This document shows, in pieces, positions 48,130 through 57,874 of a stretch of DNA of 64,000 nt. A program made the position numbers and the translations under genes. The stretch's first letter is position 1. Each line of letters opens with the position of its first letter. The DNA lies in assembly GCA_020629135.1 (NCBI GenBank), contig JAHDDX010000002.1, forward strand, positions 1 through 64,000. The letters run 5' to 3'. The notes below the pieces were generated by a model that saw only the letters and a program-made list of their open reading frames with translations, was not told the origin of the DNA and did no database searches. Source of the DNA: Hellea sp. GTDB taxonomy: Bacteria; Pseudomonadota; Alphaproteobacteria; Caulobacterales; Maricaulaceae.

Positions 48130-48739
48130 AAACGCCACGCCGGGCGGGCCTGCCTGGATACCTAATGCCCTCACAATTGGCCGGATAATTTCTATTCCGG
48201 CGATTTTTGCGGGAATTTTAGCCGTTAACAGCGGGTCTGAGAGCCTATTCGGACGCTGGAGCTTGTTAGTCGGCTTGTTCCTTTTAGCGACTATAACAGA
48301 TTTTCTGGATGGTTTTCTGGCGCGGCGATGGAACGTCACCAGTGACTTCGGGCGAATGATTGATCCGATTGCCGACAAATTACTGGTCGCAGGTTGTTTA
48401 ATCGCTTTTTGTATCGTCACATCGGGTCACTGGCTGATCAGTGTCCCCGCCCTGATCATTATCGGTCGTGATATATTAGTGAGCGGCGCACGGGAACATG
48501 CTGCTTTAAAAAACCGAGCCATGCCACCGACAAATCTGGCCAAGTGGAAAACCGCATTTGAAATGCTGGCCATCGCCTTTTTGATCGCCTGGTTAATAAT
48601 CAAAACCTGGCTTCCAATCGATAGCCTGATCCCGCAATGGCTAGCCTATACGCATTATGCAGGTCTGGGATGTCTATGGCTGGCAGCGGCCCTCTCCGCC
48701 TATACAGGCAGTCTTTATTTCCGCGCCGCGCTTAAATAG
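48122..48739 (+). CDS. pgsA: CDP-diacylglycerol--glycerol-3-phosphate 3-phosphatidyltransferase
   Basis: ITDFLDGFLARRWNVTSDFGRMIDPIADKLLVAG canonical CDP-OH-P motif. Confidence 0.93.
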   Translation: MPENATPGGPAWIPNALTIGRIISIPAIFAGILAVNSGSESLFGRWSLLVGLFLLATITDFLDGFLARRWNVTSDFGRMIDPIADKLLVAGCLIAFCIVTSGHWLISVPALIIIGRDILVSGAREHAALKNRAMPPTNLAKWKTAFEMLAIAFLIAWLIIKTWLPIDSLIPQWLAYTHYAGLGCLWLAAALSAYTGSLYFRAALK

Positions 48740-49625
48740 ACAGTTTTCCGCGCACCAGTTGATCATAGTCAGAAACCAGGGCTTCGCACACCTCACCTGG
48801 CGTGTAATGCGTGCCCGCGATTTCTCGGACCGGTGTGACCTCAGCCGCCGTTCCGACGACAAAACACTCCTGAAAATGGGGCAGTTCGCTAGGGTAAATA
48901 TCTCGTTTGAAGACCTTTAATCCGCGTTTTTCAGCCAGTTTCAATACGGAATCATGGGTAATCCCGTCCAAAAGGATATCATTGGTTGGGGTGTGGAGCT
49001 CTCCGTCACGCACAAAGAAAATGTGCGCGCCCGTGCATTCCGCAACGCGGCCTTTGAAATCCACCATTAATGCGTCATCGAAACCTTTGGCCGTTGCTGC
49101 GTCCTTCGACAATGTACAAATCATGTAAAGACCGGCTCCTTTGGATTTACAGGGTATAGTATCCGGTGCTGGTCGTTTCCAATCTGCCCAAGATAAGCGA
49201 ATGCCTTTCATTTTATCAGAAAAATAATTTCCCCAGTGCCATACGGCTACGGCCAGATGGATTGTGTTATTTTTTGAAGCTACGCCCATCATTTCAGAGC
49301 CCCGCCACGCGATTGGCCGGACATATGCATCCCCCAAGCCGGATTTAGCCAGAGTTTCACGACAGGCCTGATCAATCTGTTCAACTGAATATGGAATTTC
49401 ATACCCCATATGCTCAGCCGATTTAACGAGGCGAGCACTATGATCTGTCAGGCGAAAGATTTCTCCTTCATAAGCTCGGTCGCCCTCAAATACAGCTGAT
49501 CCATAATGCAAAGAATGGGTCAGAAGGTGCACTTTAGTTTCACGCCAATCGACAAATTCACCGTCCATCCAGATATGGCCGTCGCGATCATGATATGCTT
49601 TTTCGATCATTTTGTTTCTCATCAT
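48732..49625 (-). CDS. ilvE: Branched-chain amino acid aminotransferase
   Basis: HSLHYGSAVFEGDRAY; DDALMVDFKGRVAECTGAHIFFV; ECFVVGTAAEVTPV. Confidence 0.93.
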   Translation of the reverse strand: MMRNKMIEKAYHDRDGHIWMDGEFVDWRETKVHLLTHSLHYGSAVFEGDRAYEGEIFRLTDHSARLVKSAEHMGYEIPYSVEQIDQACRETLAKSGLGDAYVRPIAWRGSEMMGVASKNNTIHLAVAVWHWGNYFSDKMKGIRLSWADWKRPAPDTIPCKSKGAGLYMICTLSKDAATAKGFDDALMVDFKGRVAECTGAHIFFVRDGELHTPTNDILLDGITHDSVLKLAEKRGLKVFKRDIYPSELPHFQECFVVGTAAEVTPVREIAGTHYTPGEVCEALVSDYDQLVRGKLSI

Positions 49626-49718
49626 CTGATTGAAGGCTTGCCGCCCAATGAAGTTGCGCGCATTCTCATCGCGGCCTATGGTAAGTCAACCGGAATTCGT
49701 GAAAAATTAGGGAATAAA

Positions 49719-50426
49719 ATGGGTCTTGAGTCAGATAAATTAGAACGTCGCGACATACATTTGCTCGTAGTTGACGATGATGACAGAATTCGTGCCCTTT
49801 TGAAAAAATATCTTCACAATCAGGGCTTTCGCGTCAGCATAGCTGATAATGCGACTGAAGCTCGGAATTTGATGGAAACATTGAGATTCGACTTACTAAT
49901 TCTGGACGTCATGATGCCGGGCGAAGATGGCATTACACTGACAGAATCTCTCCGGACTTCATCAGATGTGCCAATCATTTTATTGACGGCCCGGGGTGAA
50001 CCCGAATTTCGTATCAAAGGCCTAAAAAGCGGGGCAGACGATTATTTGGCCAAACCTTTCGAACCCGAAGAACTGGTGCTCAGGATTGAGTCCATTTTTC
50101 GTCGCCTGGGCACGACCGCCCCGGCCACACTTATTCGATTTGGCCCTTGGGAATACGATATTGAAAGATTGACCTTGAAAAAAGATGGCGAACGGGTTCG
50201 CCTGACGACAGGTGAAGAATCACTACTGACATTGCTGGCGAAATGTGCAGGGTCACCGGTCAGCCGGTATGCCCTTTCGGAACGCATCAGTGCTAAGTCC
50301 GAACGCGCCGTCGATGTCCAAATGACGCGATTACGGCGAAAAATCGAAAAAAATCCAGCTGAGCCAGATTATATATTGACCGTACGCGGCCATGGTTACC
50401 GGCTATTAGGTGATCAATCCCCTTGA
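49719..50426 (+). CDS. OmpR-family response regulator
   Basis: HLLVVDDDDRIRALLKKYL...LLILDVMMPGEDG...winged-helix C-terminus. Confidence 0.93.
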   Translation: MGLESDKLERRDIHLLVVDDDDRIRALLKKYLHNQGFRVSIADNATEARNLMETLRFDLLILDVMMPGEDGITLTESLRTSSDVPIILLTARGEPEFRIKGLKSGADDYLAKPFEPEELVLRIESIFRRLGTTAPATLIRFGPWEYDIERLTLKKDGERVRLTTGEESLLTLLAKCAGSPVSRYALSERISAKSERAVDVQMTRLRRKIEKNPAEPDYILTVRGHGYRLLGDQSP

Positions 50427-51730
50427 AGGCCATAAACCGATATCTTCCAAAGAGTCTGTTTGGGCGCTCTCTGCTAATCATCATACTGCCTGTCTTGATC
50501 ATGCAAACGGCCGTGATGTATTTCTTTTTCAACGCACATTGGGCGCAAGTCACCGCAAACCTGTCCGACAGTGTTGCCGCCGATGTATCGGTCGCGGTGG
50601 ATCTATATAAACAATCTCCCAGCCTTAAGCGCGCTGAGCAATTAGATGCCATGTTGCGGCCTCAAATGGAATTATCCGTCGCGCTTCGAGAAAATGACAG
50701 TCTACCTATATCGACTCGGGACGCGTTTTTCTCAGCACTTGATAAAACCCTCAAGCGGGCCTTGGGACAGGCCCTAACGGATGAGTTCTGGTTTGATACA
50801 ACGCGTTACCCCAACCACATTGATATTCGCGTTTCAGTAGACGAAGGCGTTTTACGCTTCATCGCGGCCAGAGATCGTGTGTTCGCGCCAACGGGTTACG
50901 CCTTTATCTTCTGGTTGGTCACCGCAACCCTACTATTGACCTTGGTCAGCATTTTATTCATTCGCAATCAGGCCAGACCGATTTCAAAACTGGCTGCCGC
51001 AGCGGACGCCTTTGGACGGGGCGAAGATACGGCTGATTTCAAGCCATCGGGCGCATCTGAGGTTCGCCTCGCCGGACATTCTTTTATTAAAATGCGAAAC
51101 CGGATCAAACGGCAGATCGAACAAAGAACAACATTCCTGGCTGGGGTTAGCCATGACCTTAGAACTCCTCTTACGCGCCTGAGACTCCATCTATCCATGC
51201 AGGATCAAAACTCAGACAATGAGGCTGCTTTAGTCGATTTGAAAGACATGGAGAATATGCTCAACGGATATTTGGATTTCGCCCAAGGACTGCCCGGCGA
51301 AATCTCTGAAGACGTCGCACTCGTCTCTTGGATTGAAAAAATTCTGTCTGGCCTGCCCCAACCCAAACCAGAGCTTGTCGCTTTGGGGCCGGTTACGCTT
51401 TCTATAAAAAGAACGGCAATGAAACGCGCGCTCACAAATATATTTTCAAATGCTCAAAAATACGGAAACCAGACCCGCGTGACCTTGTCCGAACTTTCTG
51501 ACTACATTGAGATCGCCGTTGAGGATGACGGGCCCGGAATTCCCAGTGAAAAACGAGAAAGCGTTTTTAAACCCTTTCAACGTCTGGACGACGCCCGCAA
51601 TCAAAACATTGAAGGTGTAGGTCTCGGCCTCAGCATTGCACGCGACATTGTACAAAGCCACGGCGGATCGCTATCACTAGGTGACAGTGAAATGGGCGGG
51701 CTGAAAGCGCTTATTCGCCTGCCAAGATAA
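50423..51730 (+). CDS. Sensor histidine kinase (EnvZ-like)
   Basis: HAMP; FLAGVSHDLRTPLTRLRL; NIFSNAQKYG; EDDGPGIP; GVGLGLSIARDIV. Confidence 0.95.
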   Translation: MKAINRYLPKSLFGRSLLIIILPVLIMQTAVMYFFFNAHWAQVTANLSDSVAADVSVAVDLYKQSPSLKRAEQLDAMLRPQMELSVALRENDSLPISTRDAFFSALDKTLKRALGQALTDEFWFDTTRYPNHIDIRVSVDEGVLRFIAARDRVFAPTGYAFIFWLVTATLLLTLVSILFIRNQARPISKLAAAADAFGRGEDTADFKPSGASEVRLAGHSFIKMRNRIKRQIEQRTTFLAGVSHDLRTPLTRLRLHLSMQDQNSDNEAALVDLKDMENMLNGYLDFAQGLPGEISEDVALVSWIEKILSGLPQPKPELVALGPVTLSIKRTAMKRALTNIFSNAQKYGNQTRVTLSELSDYIEIAVEDDGPGIPSEKRESVFKPFQRLDDARNQNIEGVGLGLSIARDIVQSHGGSLSLGDSEMGGLKALIRLPR

Positions 51731-51734
51731 TAAG

Positions 51735-52286
51735 CTATTTATTAAATTCAGCCTGCAAGCGACTGATCTGATCCGCAACCGTGTTTCCGGACTGCGCCGC
51801 AATAGACCCATAAAGGCTGCGATCAAGGCGGGAAATCCGTTCATAGAGCTGTTCTGATCTGGCGATTAGCTCAAGCAAAGTTGACGGTAAGGCATCGGCC
51901 GCCTTGGCTAATTCAGAAAAAGACAATCCATTTTCAGGCTTTTTCTCCGCCACTATCCGGTATTTATCCATGCGGGCTTCTTCGGTCGTCATTTCGCCTT
52001 CTTTCAAGGCCCGCTGAACCAGAAGCCAGCTTGCAACCTGCATTAAACGGGTCGTCAGTTTCATGCTGTTGGACGCATAAATGAGCGCGTCCGCTTTTGA
52101 TAACCCTTTGGCAGCATCACGCCCAGGACCGTCCAAATAAGCCGCCGTCTCTTCGACCATATCCATCCCTTCGCGGAAAGTTTTGGTAAAGAGTTCAGAC
52201 TTGGTGAACTCAACCAATCTGGCTTCCGCCTGCGGGTTTAATGTGTCGACGGCATTTGTCATCCGTGCAGTTCCTGCCTCAATCAT
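51735..52286 (-). CDS. DUF1465 family protein
   Basis: EGMDMVEETAAYLDGPGRDAAKGLSKADALIYASNSMKLTTRLMQVASWLLVQRAL. Confidence 0.85.
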   Translation of the reverse strand: MIEAGTARMTNAVDTLNPQAEARLVEFTKSELFTKTFREGMDMVEETAAYLDGPGRDAAKGLSKADALIYASNSMKLTTRLMQVASWLLVQRALKEGEMTTEEARMDKYRIVAEKKPENGLSFSELAKAADALPSTLLELIARSEQLYERISRLDRSLYGSIAAQSGNTVADQISRLQAEFNK

Positions 52287-52377
52287 AAATTACTCCCGAA
52301 TCCCAGAGATAGCGCCCTCCAGGCTTATGAACAATGAAAACTTAGCCTTTGGCTTGCAAAGGTCGGGCCACAGGCCC

Positions 52378-52548
52378 TCACTTTTTGAAAAATTGTTCGG
52401 CTGCCGACAAATCGGATTGTTTCTTGGTTAATTCAGCTTCTATTCGGACGATTTCAGCCTTTAAAAGTGTGATACGCTCTTTTAATTCGTCCACGGAAAC
52501 ACCGTAAAGGTCTTCGCCCAAAGCAAAACCTGTTTCTGATTGGGTCAT
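52378..52548 (-). CDS. DUF1192 family small protein (not in supplied ORF track)
   Basis: 56 aa: MTQSETGFALGEDLYGVSVDELKERITLLKAEIVRIEAELTKKQSDLSAAEQFFKK. Confidence 0.85.
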   Translation of the reverse strand: MTQSETGFALGEDLYGVSVDELKERITLLKAEIVRIEAELTKKQSDLSAAEQFFKK

Positions 52549-52597
52549 CCAGCTCCCCTCCGATTCGTAAGAAATGGGCTAATCCGTGTCATTCACC

Positions 52598-52626
52598 TTG
52601 TCAATTTGAACGTTTCGGACTATATA
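52598..52626 (+). promoter_or_regulatory. Candidate sigma70-type promoter upstream of trcR
   Basis: TTGTCA (52598-52603) - 17 nt - TATATA (52621-52626). Confidence 0.6.
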
Positions 52627-52669
52627 GGTCTTGCATTTGAGTGGAATCGCCAGATTTTCCTCAAAAATG

Positions 52670-52691
52670 ACCCGGCGGAGCCGGGTTTTTT
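52670..52691 (+). terminator. Intrinsic terminator/attenuator in the trcR leader
   Basis: ACCCGGC-GGA-GCCGGGT followed by TTTTT. Confidence 0.75.
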
Positions 52692-52735
52692 CATGTCTGA
52701 ATTTTGCCCATAACGGGTTTGGCTTGGAGGCCTTT

Positions 52736-53401
52736 ATGACACAGATTTTAATGCCAAAAGCGACTGCTGTCTGGTTAATCGACAATACAGCTCTGACCTT
52801 TAAACAGATTTCAGAATTTTGCGGTCTGCATATCTTGGAAGTCGAAGGCATTGCCGACGGCGACGTTGCCAGTGGAATTCGCGGCGCAGACCCAATCGCA
52901 AATGGTCAGCTTGCACGTGAAGAAATCGAAAAAGGTGAATCTGATCAAAATTATACGCTCAAAGCAACTGTGTTTGAAAATGCAGGGGTACAACCTAAAA
53001 AGAGCCGTAAGAAGGGACCTCGTTATACGCCCCTATCCCGTCGCCAGGATCGTCCTGATGCCATTGCCTGGCTGGTCCGAAATCATCCCGAAGTATCTGA
53101 CGCGCAGATTTCAAAACTGATCGGAACAACTAAACCTACGATTACCGCAATTCGGGAGCGGACTCACTGGAAAATGAACACCATCAATCCGACGGACCCG
53201 GTGTCTTTGGGGCTGTGTTCTCAGATGGATCTTGATGAGGTCGTCAAAATTGCAGCTGAAAAGAAAGCCAAACAAGACGCCAAACTTGGAATTGAACCCG
53301 GAGAGTCTTTGAAACCTGTTGACGCCGCGCCCGAAGCCCCTGTCACAGAATCAAAACCTGAACCGACGCTTGAAAGCCTGTTTAAACCATCCAGTTCTTA
53401 A
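52736..53401 (+). CDS. trcR: DUF1013 family cell cycle transcriptional regulator TrcR
   Basis: MTQILMPKATAVWLIDNTALTFKQISEFCGLHILEVEGIADGDVA; start reassigned to ATG 52736. Confidence 0.9.
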   Translation: MTQILMPKATAVWLIDNTALTFKQISEFCGLHILEVEGIADGDVASGIRGADPIANGQLAREEIEKGESDQNYTLKATVFENAGVQPKKSRKKGPRYTPLSRRQDRPDAIAWLVRNHPEVSDAQISKLIGTTKPTITAIRERTHWKMNTINPTDPVSLGLCSQMDLDEVVKIAAEKKAKQDAKLGIEPGESLKPVDAAPEAPVTESKPEPTLESLFKPSSS

Positions 53402-54210
53402 TCGTCTGACGAATTCACAGGCATGATGTAATTTAGCGCCAGGCGCCCGCCATCGGCGTATATACATTGTCCTGTGATATAGCTTGCGTCTTCTGAGGCC
53501 AAAAAGGCAACGATACTGGCGATTTCATCCGGTTGCCCGGGACGTCCCATAGGCGTGCGCATCAGGATTTTGTCGAAAGCTTTGCCCGAACCAGCGACGT
53601 CAGCCAACATGTCCGTTTTGATTGACCCCGGTCCAACCGCGTTCACGCGTATTCCATATGGCGCCAATTGAAGAGCCATGGATTTAGTCATCTGGAGTAA
53701 CCCGCCCTTGGACACATTATACGCCAGATAGTCAGGGAGCGCGACCTGGTCATTGATCGAAGACATATTGATGATGGAATAGGGTTTTTCGGTCAGCCGC
53801 GACCGATCATCACGATTTTCAATCTCGTTTACCATATAATCGACGACGGCGCGGGAAACTAAGAACGCACCTTTAAGATTCACATTTAGAACCCGATCAA
53901 AATCTTCCGGTTCGAGATCTAATATTCCGCCCTGAAACGCAATCCCAGCATTGTTGAGAAGCACGTCAATCGCCTCAAACCTGGAAAGCGTTTCCGCTAT
54001 CAGATTGTGAACAGATAATTTGTCCGACACATCGCATTGCACGAAATGAACGTTTCCGACGTGGGCCTCAAGACTGTCTAAGGCGAATCGACCGGATTCT
54101 TCATCTATGTCAGCGATAACAACACTATATCCATCATCCAGCAAGCGACGCGCACACGCGAACCCAATACCTTTGGCTCCGCCGGTCACAATAGCAACTT
54201 TGTTTGGCAC
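53398..54210 (-). CDS. SDR family oxidoreductase
   Basis: AIVTGGAKGIGFACARRL; YLAYNVSKGGL; ITGQCIYADGG. Confidence 0.93.
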   Translation of the reverse strand: MPNKVAIVTGGAKGIGFACARRLLDDGYSVVIADIDEESGRFALDSLEAHVGNVHFVQCDVSDKLSVHNLIAETLSRFEAIDVLLNNAGIAFQGGILDLEPEDFDRVLNVNLKGAFLVSRAVVDYMVNEIENRDDRSRLTEKPYSIINMSSINDQVALPDYLAYNVSKGGLLQMTKSMALQLAPYGIRVNAVGPGSIKTDMLADVAGSGKAFDKILMRTPMGRPGQPDEIASIVAFLASEDASYITGQCIYADGGRLALNYIMPVNSSDD

Positions 54211-54279
54211 AAATATCTCCCCGATAAACCGAGCCTAACTCGGCGCACCGGTAGCCTCAGGTCAAGTAAAAACTAGTAA

Positions 54280-54474
54280 TTATTGGACCTGATGGGCGTG
54301 AATTTGTTCTTTGATATGGAGTTTCCGTTTTTTAAGGGAGGATAATCGGGTTGTATCGGGGAACGGACTTTTTTGTTCTGATTTTATTTTCTCGTCCAGC
54401 TTGGCATGTTTAAGTTCAAGTTCTCTTAGATGCGCTGCTACCGCCATACATCCCTCCTCGTCTATATCACTCAT
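54280..54474 (-). CDS. DUF465 (YdcH-like) protein
   Basis: HLRELELKHAKLDEKI...LSSLKKRKLHIKEQI. Confidence 0.75.
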   Translation of the reverse strand: MSDIDEEGCMAVAAHLRELELKHAKLDEKIKSEQKSPFPDTTRLSSLKKRKLHIKEQIHAHQVQ

Positions 54475-54588
54475 CAATTTGTAAACCTTAGCATAAATTA
54501 CTGTCTTTGTCAGCAAGAATGCGATTGCTCATACATATGCATTCGTCTTATGCTTAAAAAGACATTATGGATCGGAGAAAAAAACTTA

Positions 54589-54822
54589 ATGAGCGACGAC
54601 GAAACTGATCTTTCCGAAAAGGAGGCTGAAACGGCTGAAATGCTGGTCCTTTTGGAACAGCTCAAGACCGAACATCGTCGAATCGACCAAGAAATTGAGG
54701 CCGTGGAGCAAACTGGCGTCATTGATGTCTTAAAAATCAGGCGCATGAAAAAAATAAAGCTCTCGATCAAAGATCAGATCGTTTATTTGGAAAACCAGTT
54801 AACCCCAGATATTATTGCTTAA
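54589..54822 (+). CDS. DUF465 (YdcH-like) protein
   Basis: LEQLKTEHRRIDQEIEA...LKIRRMKKIKLSIKDQIVYLE. Confidence 0.8.
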   Translation: MSDDETDLSEKEAETAEMLVLLEQLKTEHRRIDQEIEAVEQTGVIDVLKIRRMKKIKLSIKDQIVYLENQLTPDIIA

Positions 54823-54824
54823 TA

Positions 54825-55451
54825 TTAGCCGGCAGGCTTACCCTTATTCCGGTACATATCCTTATCCGCCATGGAAAGCGACTGCTCGGCCGTCAAAGAG
54901 GTATCGCAACAGCTGACCCCAAATGAAGCCGATACATTGATATCCGCATTTGGGATATCAATACGAATATCGGCGATCCGGTCACAAAGAGCCACCGCCT
55001 TTTTCCGCGCCAGACTATCAGTGACTTTGAACAATAACACACCAAACTCGTCGCCGCCTAATCTGGCGACCATATCGCATTCTCTTGTGTTGGCCTTTAA
55101 AACATGTCCAACTTCACGAATAATATCATCCCCAATCGCATGACCGAACTGGTCATTTACCGACTTAAAGCAATTCAAATCGAGATAGATGATAGCCGAC
55201 GTAATATCATACCGATCCAAAACCGATTGCGCGCGACTGACTTCGCGAATGAAAGCGCGCCGATTATAAACCGGCGCGAGAGGATCCATATCCGCCGTAT
55301 GTTCCATTTCGATCAGCTGATGACGTAGGCGTTTGTTTTGACTTCTTAGCTTTGCCAGTTCCTGAATAAGTTCCTCGGGCGTCCGTCCATTATCGCCAAC
55401 TTGCTTTCCAAGTTCAGCCAGCTCTCTTAATGATGCGACGTAATTATTCAT
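54825..55451 (-). CDS. GGDEF domain diguanylate cyclase
   Basis: DPLAPVYNRRAFIRE; MVARLGGDEFGVLL (GGDEF). Confidence 0.93.
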   Translation of the reverse strand: MNNYVASLRELAELGKQVGDNGRTPEELIQELAKLRSQNKRLRHQLIEMEHTADMDPLAPVYNRRAFIREVSRAQSVLDRYDITSAIIYLDLNCFKSVNDQFGHAIGDDIIREVGHVLKANTRECDMVARLGGDEFGVLLFKVTDSLARKKAVALCDRIADIRIDIPNADINVSASFGVSCCDTSLTAEQSLSMADKDMYRNKGKPAG

Positions 55452-55615
55452 GATTTTCCAACCACCGATCCCACTTCGATAATTCATCTTGCCAAAATCT
55501 TCTTAAGAAATTTCAAACCTCCCGCTTTTTTTGGGAAAATTAGGTTTGACCCGGAAAATTTGTAAGCTATTGTTCATGGCTTCCCGGTATCTCGTGCCGC
55601 TTAATTGGGGAAGTT

Positions 55616-56104
55616 ATGTCTAAGAAATTCGATGTCGCAATAATTATGGGGTCGTCCTCCGATTGGCCCACAATGCAGCATGGTGCCGAAATTCTGGACG
55701 CCCTGGATATCAGCTATATCAGCCAGGTCGTATCAGCGCATCGAACCCCTGACCGTATGTTCGATTTTGCCAAATCCGCTCGTTCCAATGGGTTTAAAGT
55801 GATTATAGCAGGCGCAGGCGGCGCGGCTCACCTGCCCGGCATGGTGGCCTCAATGACATCATTGCCCGTCCTCGGCGTTCCTGTTCAAAGCAAGGCTCTT
55901 TCCGGGCTGGATAGCCTTTTATCGATTGCGCAAATGCCGGGTGGTGTCCCAGTCGGTACTTTGGCCATTGGAAACTCTGGCGCTAAGAATGCAGCTCTAC
56001 TCGCTGCGTCTATTCTGTCTTTGTCTGACGAGAAAATTGCGAAATCTCTTGATAAGTGGCGCGCGGCCCAAACTGACGCTGTTAAACTATCGCCAACGGA
56101 CTGA
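55616..56104 (+). CDS. purE: 5-(carboxyamino)imidazole ribonucleotide mutase
   Basis: [51 protein letters not shown]. Confidence 0.97.
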   Translation: MSKKFDVAIIMGSSSDWPTMQHGAEILDALDISYISQVVSAHRTPDRMFDFAKSARSNGFKVIIAGAGGAAHLPGMVASMTSLPVLGVPVQSKALSGLDSLLSIAQMPGGVPVGTLAIGNSGAKNAALLAASILSLSDEKIAKSLDKWRAAQTDAVKLSPTD

Positions 56105-56107
56105 CCC

Positions 56108-57169
56108 ATGACCGAATCTTTAAAACCGGGCGCGACTATCGGTATTTTAGGCGGCGGCCAACTTGGCCGCATGTTATCCTGCGCTGCATCCCGCCTCGGG
56201 TTTAAAACCCATATTTTTGATCCAGCCCCTAACTGCCCGGCCAGTCATGTTGCTCATAAGCAAACCCTTGCCGATTATGACGACAGCGAAGCCATAATCG
56301 ATTTTGCCAAATCCTGCGATGTCGTCACGTATGAATTTGAAAACATCCCGGTCGTCACGGCTAAAACTGCAAAAATTCATGCCCCGGTATTTCCAGGCAT
56401 TAAATGTCTCGAAGTGGCTCAGGACAGGCTGGTCGAAAAAACATTTATTCAGGATGCGGGCATACCGGTCGCTGAATTTCACGCGGTTGAGCATGAATTT
56501 GAACTCAAGCGAACTTTAAAAACCATGGACTTGCCGGTTGTCTTGAAAACCCGTCGAATGGGATATGATGGCAAAGGCCAGGTTATCATCCGGGACGGAT
56601 CGGAAGCGAAAGACGCGTTCAAACAAATCGGTGAAGCCCCGGCAATTGTAGAAAGTTTCGTTCCTTTTGCCCGTGAAGTCTCCGTCGTTGCTGCGCGCAA
56701 TCCAAATGGGGATATTACCAGCTATCCGCTTATTGAAAACGAACACCGAAATCACATTCTCTACCGAAGCATCTCTCCAGCCGAGAACGATAATGGGAGG
56801 GCCCGCGAAATCGCGATGACGCTACTTGATGCATTGGATTATGTCGGCGTTTTGGCCGTTGAGTTTTTTGAACTCCCGGACGGAACACTTTACGTCAATG
56901 AAATCGCACCAAGGGTTCATAACTCTGGGCACTGGACGCAAGACGCGGGCTGTGTGGATCAGTTTGAACTTCACATTCGTGCCATTGCCGGATGGCCACT
57001 GGGCAGCACCGCGCCCAAGCATAAAATAGAAATGCGTAATTTGCTTGGGCAGGAAATTGAAGCCTGGGAAGCTCTGGCCAATGAGCCGGGACTATTTCTA
57101 CATTTTTACGGAAAAGATGCCGCGCGCCCAGGTCGAAAAATGGGACACATTAATCGAATTGTTGGTTAG
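56108..57169 (+). CDS. purK: 5-(carboxyamino)imidazole ribonucleotide synthase
   Basis: GATIGILGGGQLGRMLSCAASRLGF; ATP-grasp; NEIAPRVHNSGHWT. Confidence 0.97.
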   Translation: MTESLKPGATIGILGGGQLGRMLSCAASRLGFKTHIFDPAPNCPASHVAHKQTLADYDDSEAIIDFAKSCDVVTYEFENIPVVTAKTAKIHAPVFPGIKCLEVAQDRLVEKTFIQDAGIPVAEFHAVEHEFELKRTLKTMDLPVVLKTRRMGYDGKGQVIIRDGSEAKDAFKQIGEAPAIVESFVPFAREVSVVAARNPNGDITSYPLIENEHRNHILYRSISPAENDNGRAREIAMTLLDALDYVGVLAVEFFELPDGTLYVNEIAPRVHNSGHWTQDAGCVDQFELHIRAIAGWPLGSTAPKHKIEMRNLLGQEIEAWEALANEPGLFLHFYGKDAARPGRKMGHINRIVG

Positions 57170-57843
57170 CGAGATCGGCGTCTTCGACGGCGGCCATATC
57201 GAAGTCTGCCAAGCATTTCCGCCGGATCGGGTAGGTTTTCGGTTTTCTGTTTGAAAGACCATTTTGCTTTTTCAAACTGCATAACATTTTCAATGCGGGC
57301 ATCCAAAAAGGCCCGGGCTTTTTCTTTGCCCTCTGTTTCGTCGCTTAGCCATGACAAAAGGCTCGACCCTATCACACCCGATAAAATGGCGCGTTTTGAA
57401 TAAAAATTCCCGTCTGTGCTGGTATCTCCGATTTCTCGCCAGACCATATCCGCACTCGCCCATAGTTGACGGGCGCCCTGCCCCATCGCGTCCGGCAAGG
57501 CCAATCTCGACAAAGCGCGTCTCAGAGCTTCTTCGTGCGCCCCAATTGTTTCAAGTCGAACCAAAACGCCCGCGGTGACTTTGTCCCGAATACGCATATT
57601 GCCAAGGCCTTTGGATCTCAAAGCTTTGGCGGCTTTTTCATCGCTGACATCTGACCAGAAACTGATCAATTCAAGTGGCCCACCCGGAAAATAAAGCTCC
57701 TCTGCGCCTTCGGGAAGCTGGCTGTCTTTGACGGCTTTTCGCAGAGCTGACTGGGTCCAACCATCAAAAGGAACATGCCTCAGCACCGCTGAAAGAATTT
57801 GCTCACGCGCAAGATCTGATGGAGATGGAGCCGGGTCGGTCAT
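57166..57843 (-). CDS. COQ9 family protein
   Basis: VPFDGWTQSALRKAVKD; C-terminal FLDARIENVMQFEKAKW. Confidence 0.9.
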   Translation of the reverse strand: MTDPAPSPSDLAREQILSAVLRHVPFDGWTQSALRKAVKDSQLPEGAEELYFPGGPLELISFWSDVSDEKAAKALRSKGLGNMRIRDKVTAGVLVRLETIGAHEEALRRALSRLALPDAMGQGARQLWASADMVWREIGDTSTDGNFYSKRAILSGVIGSSLLSWLSDETEGKEKARAFLDARIENVMQFEKAKWSFKQKTENLPDPAEMLGRLRYGRRRRRRSR

Positions 57844-57874
57844 ACAGACTATATAAGGGGGATTGAGCCAAAGG

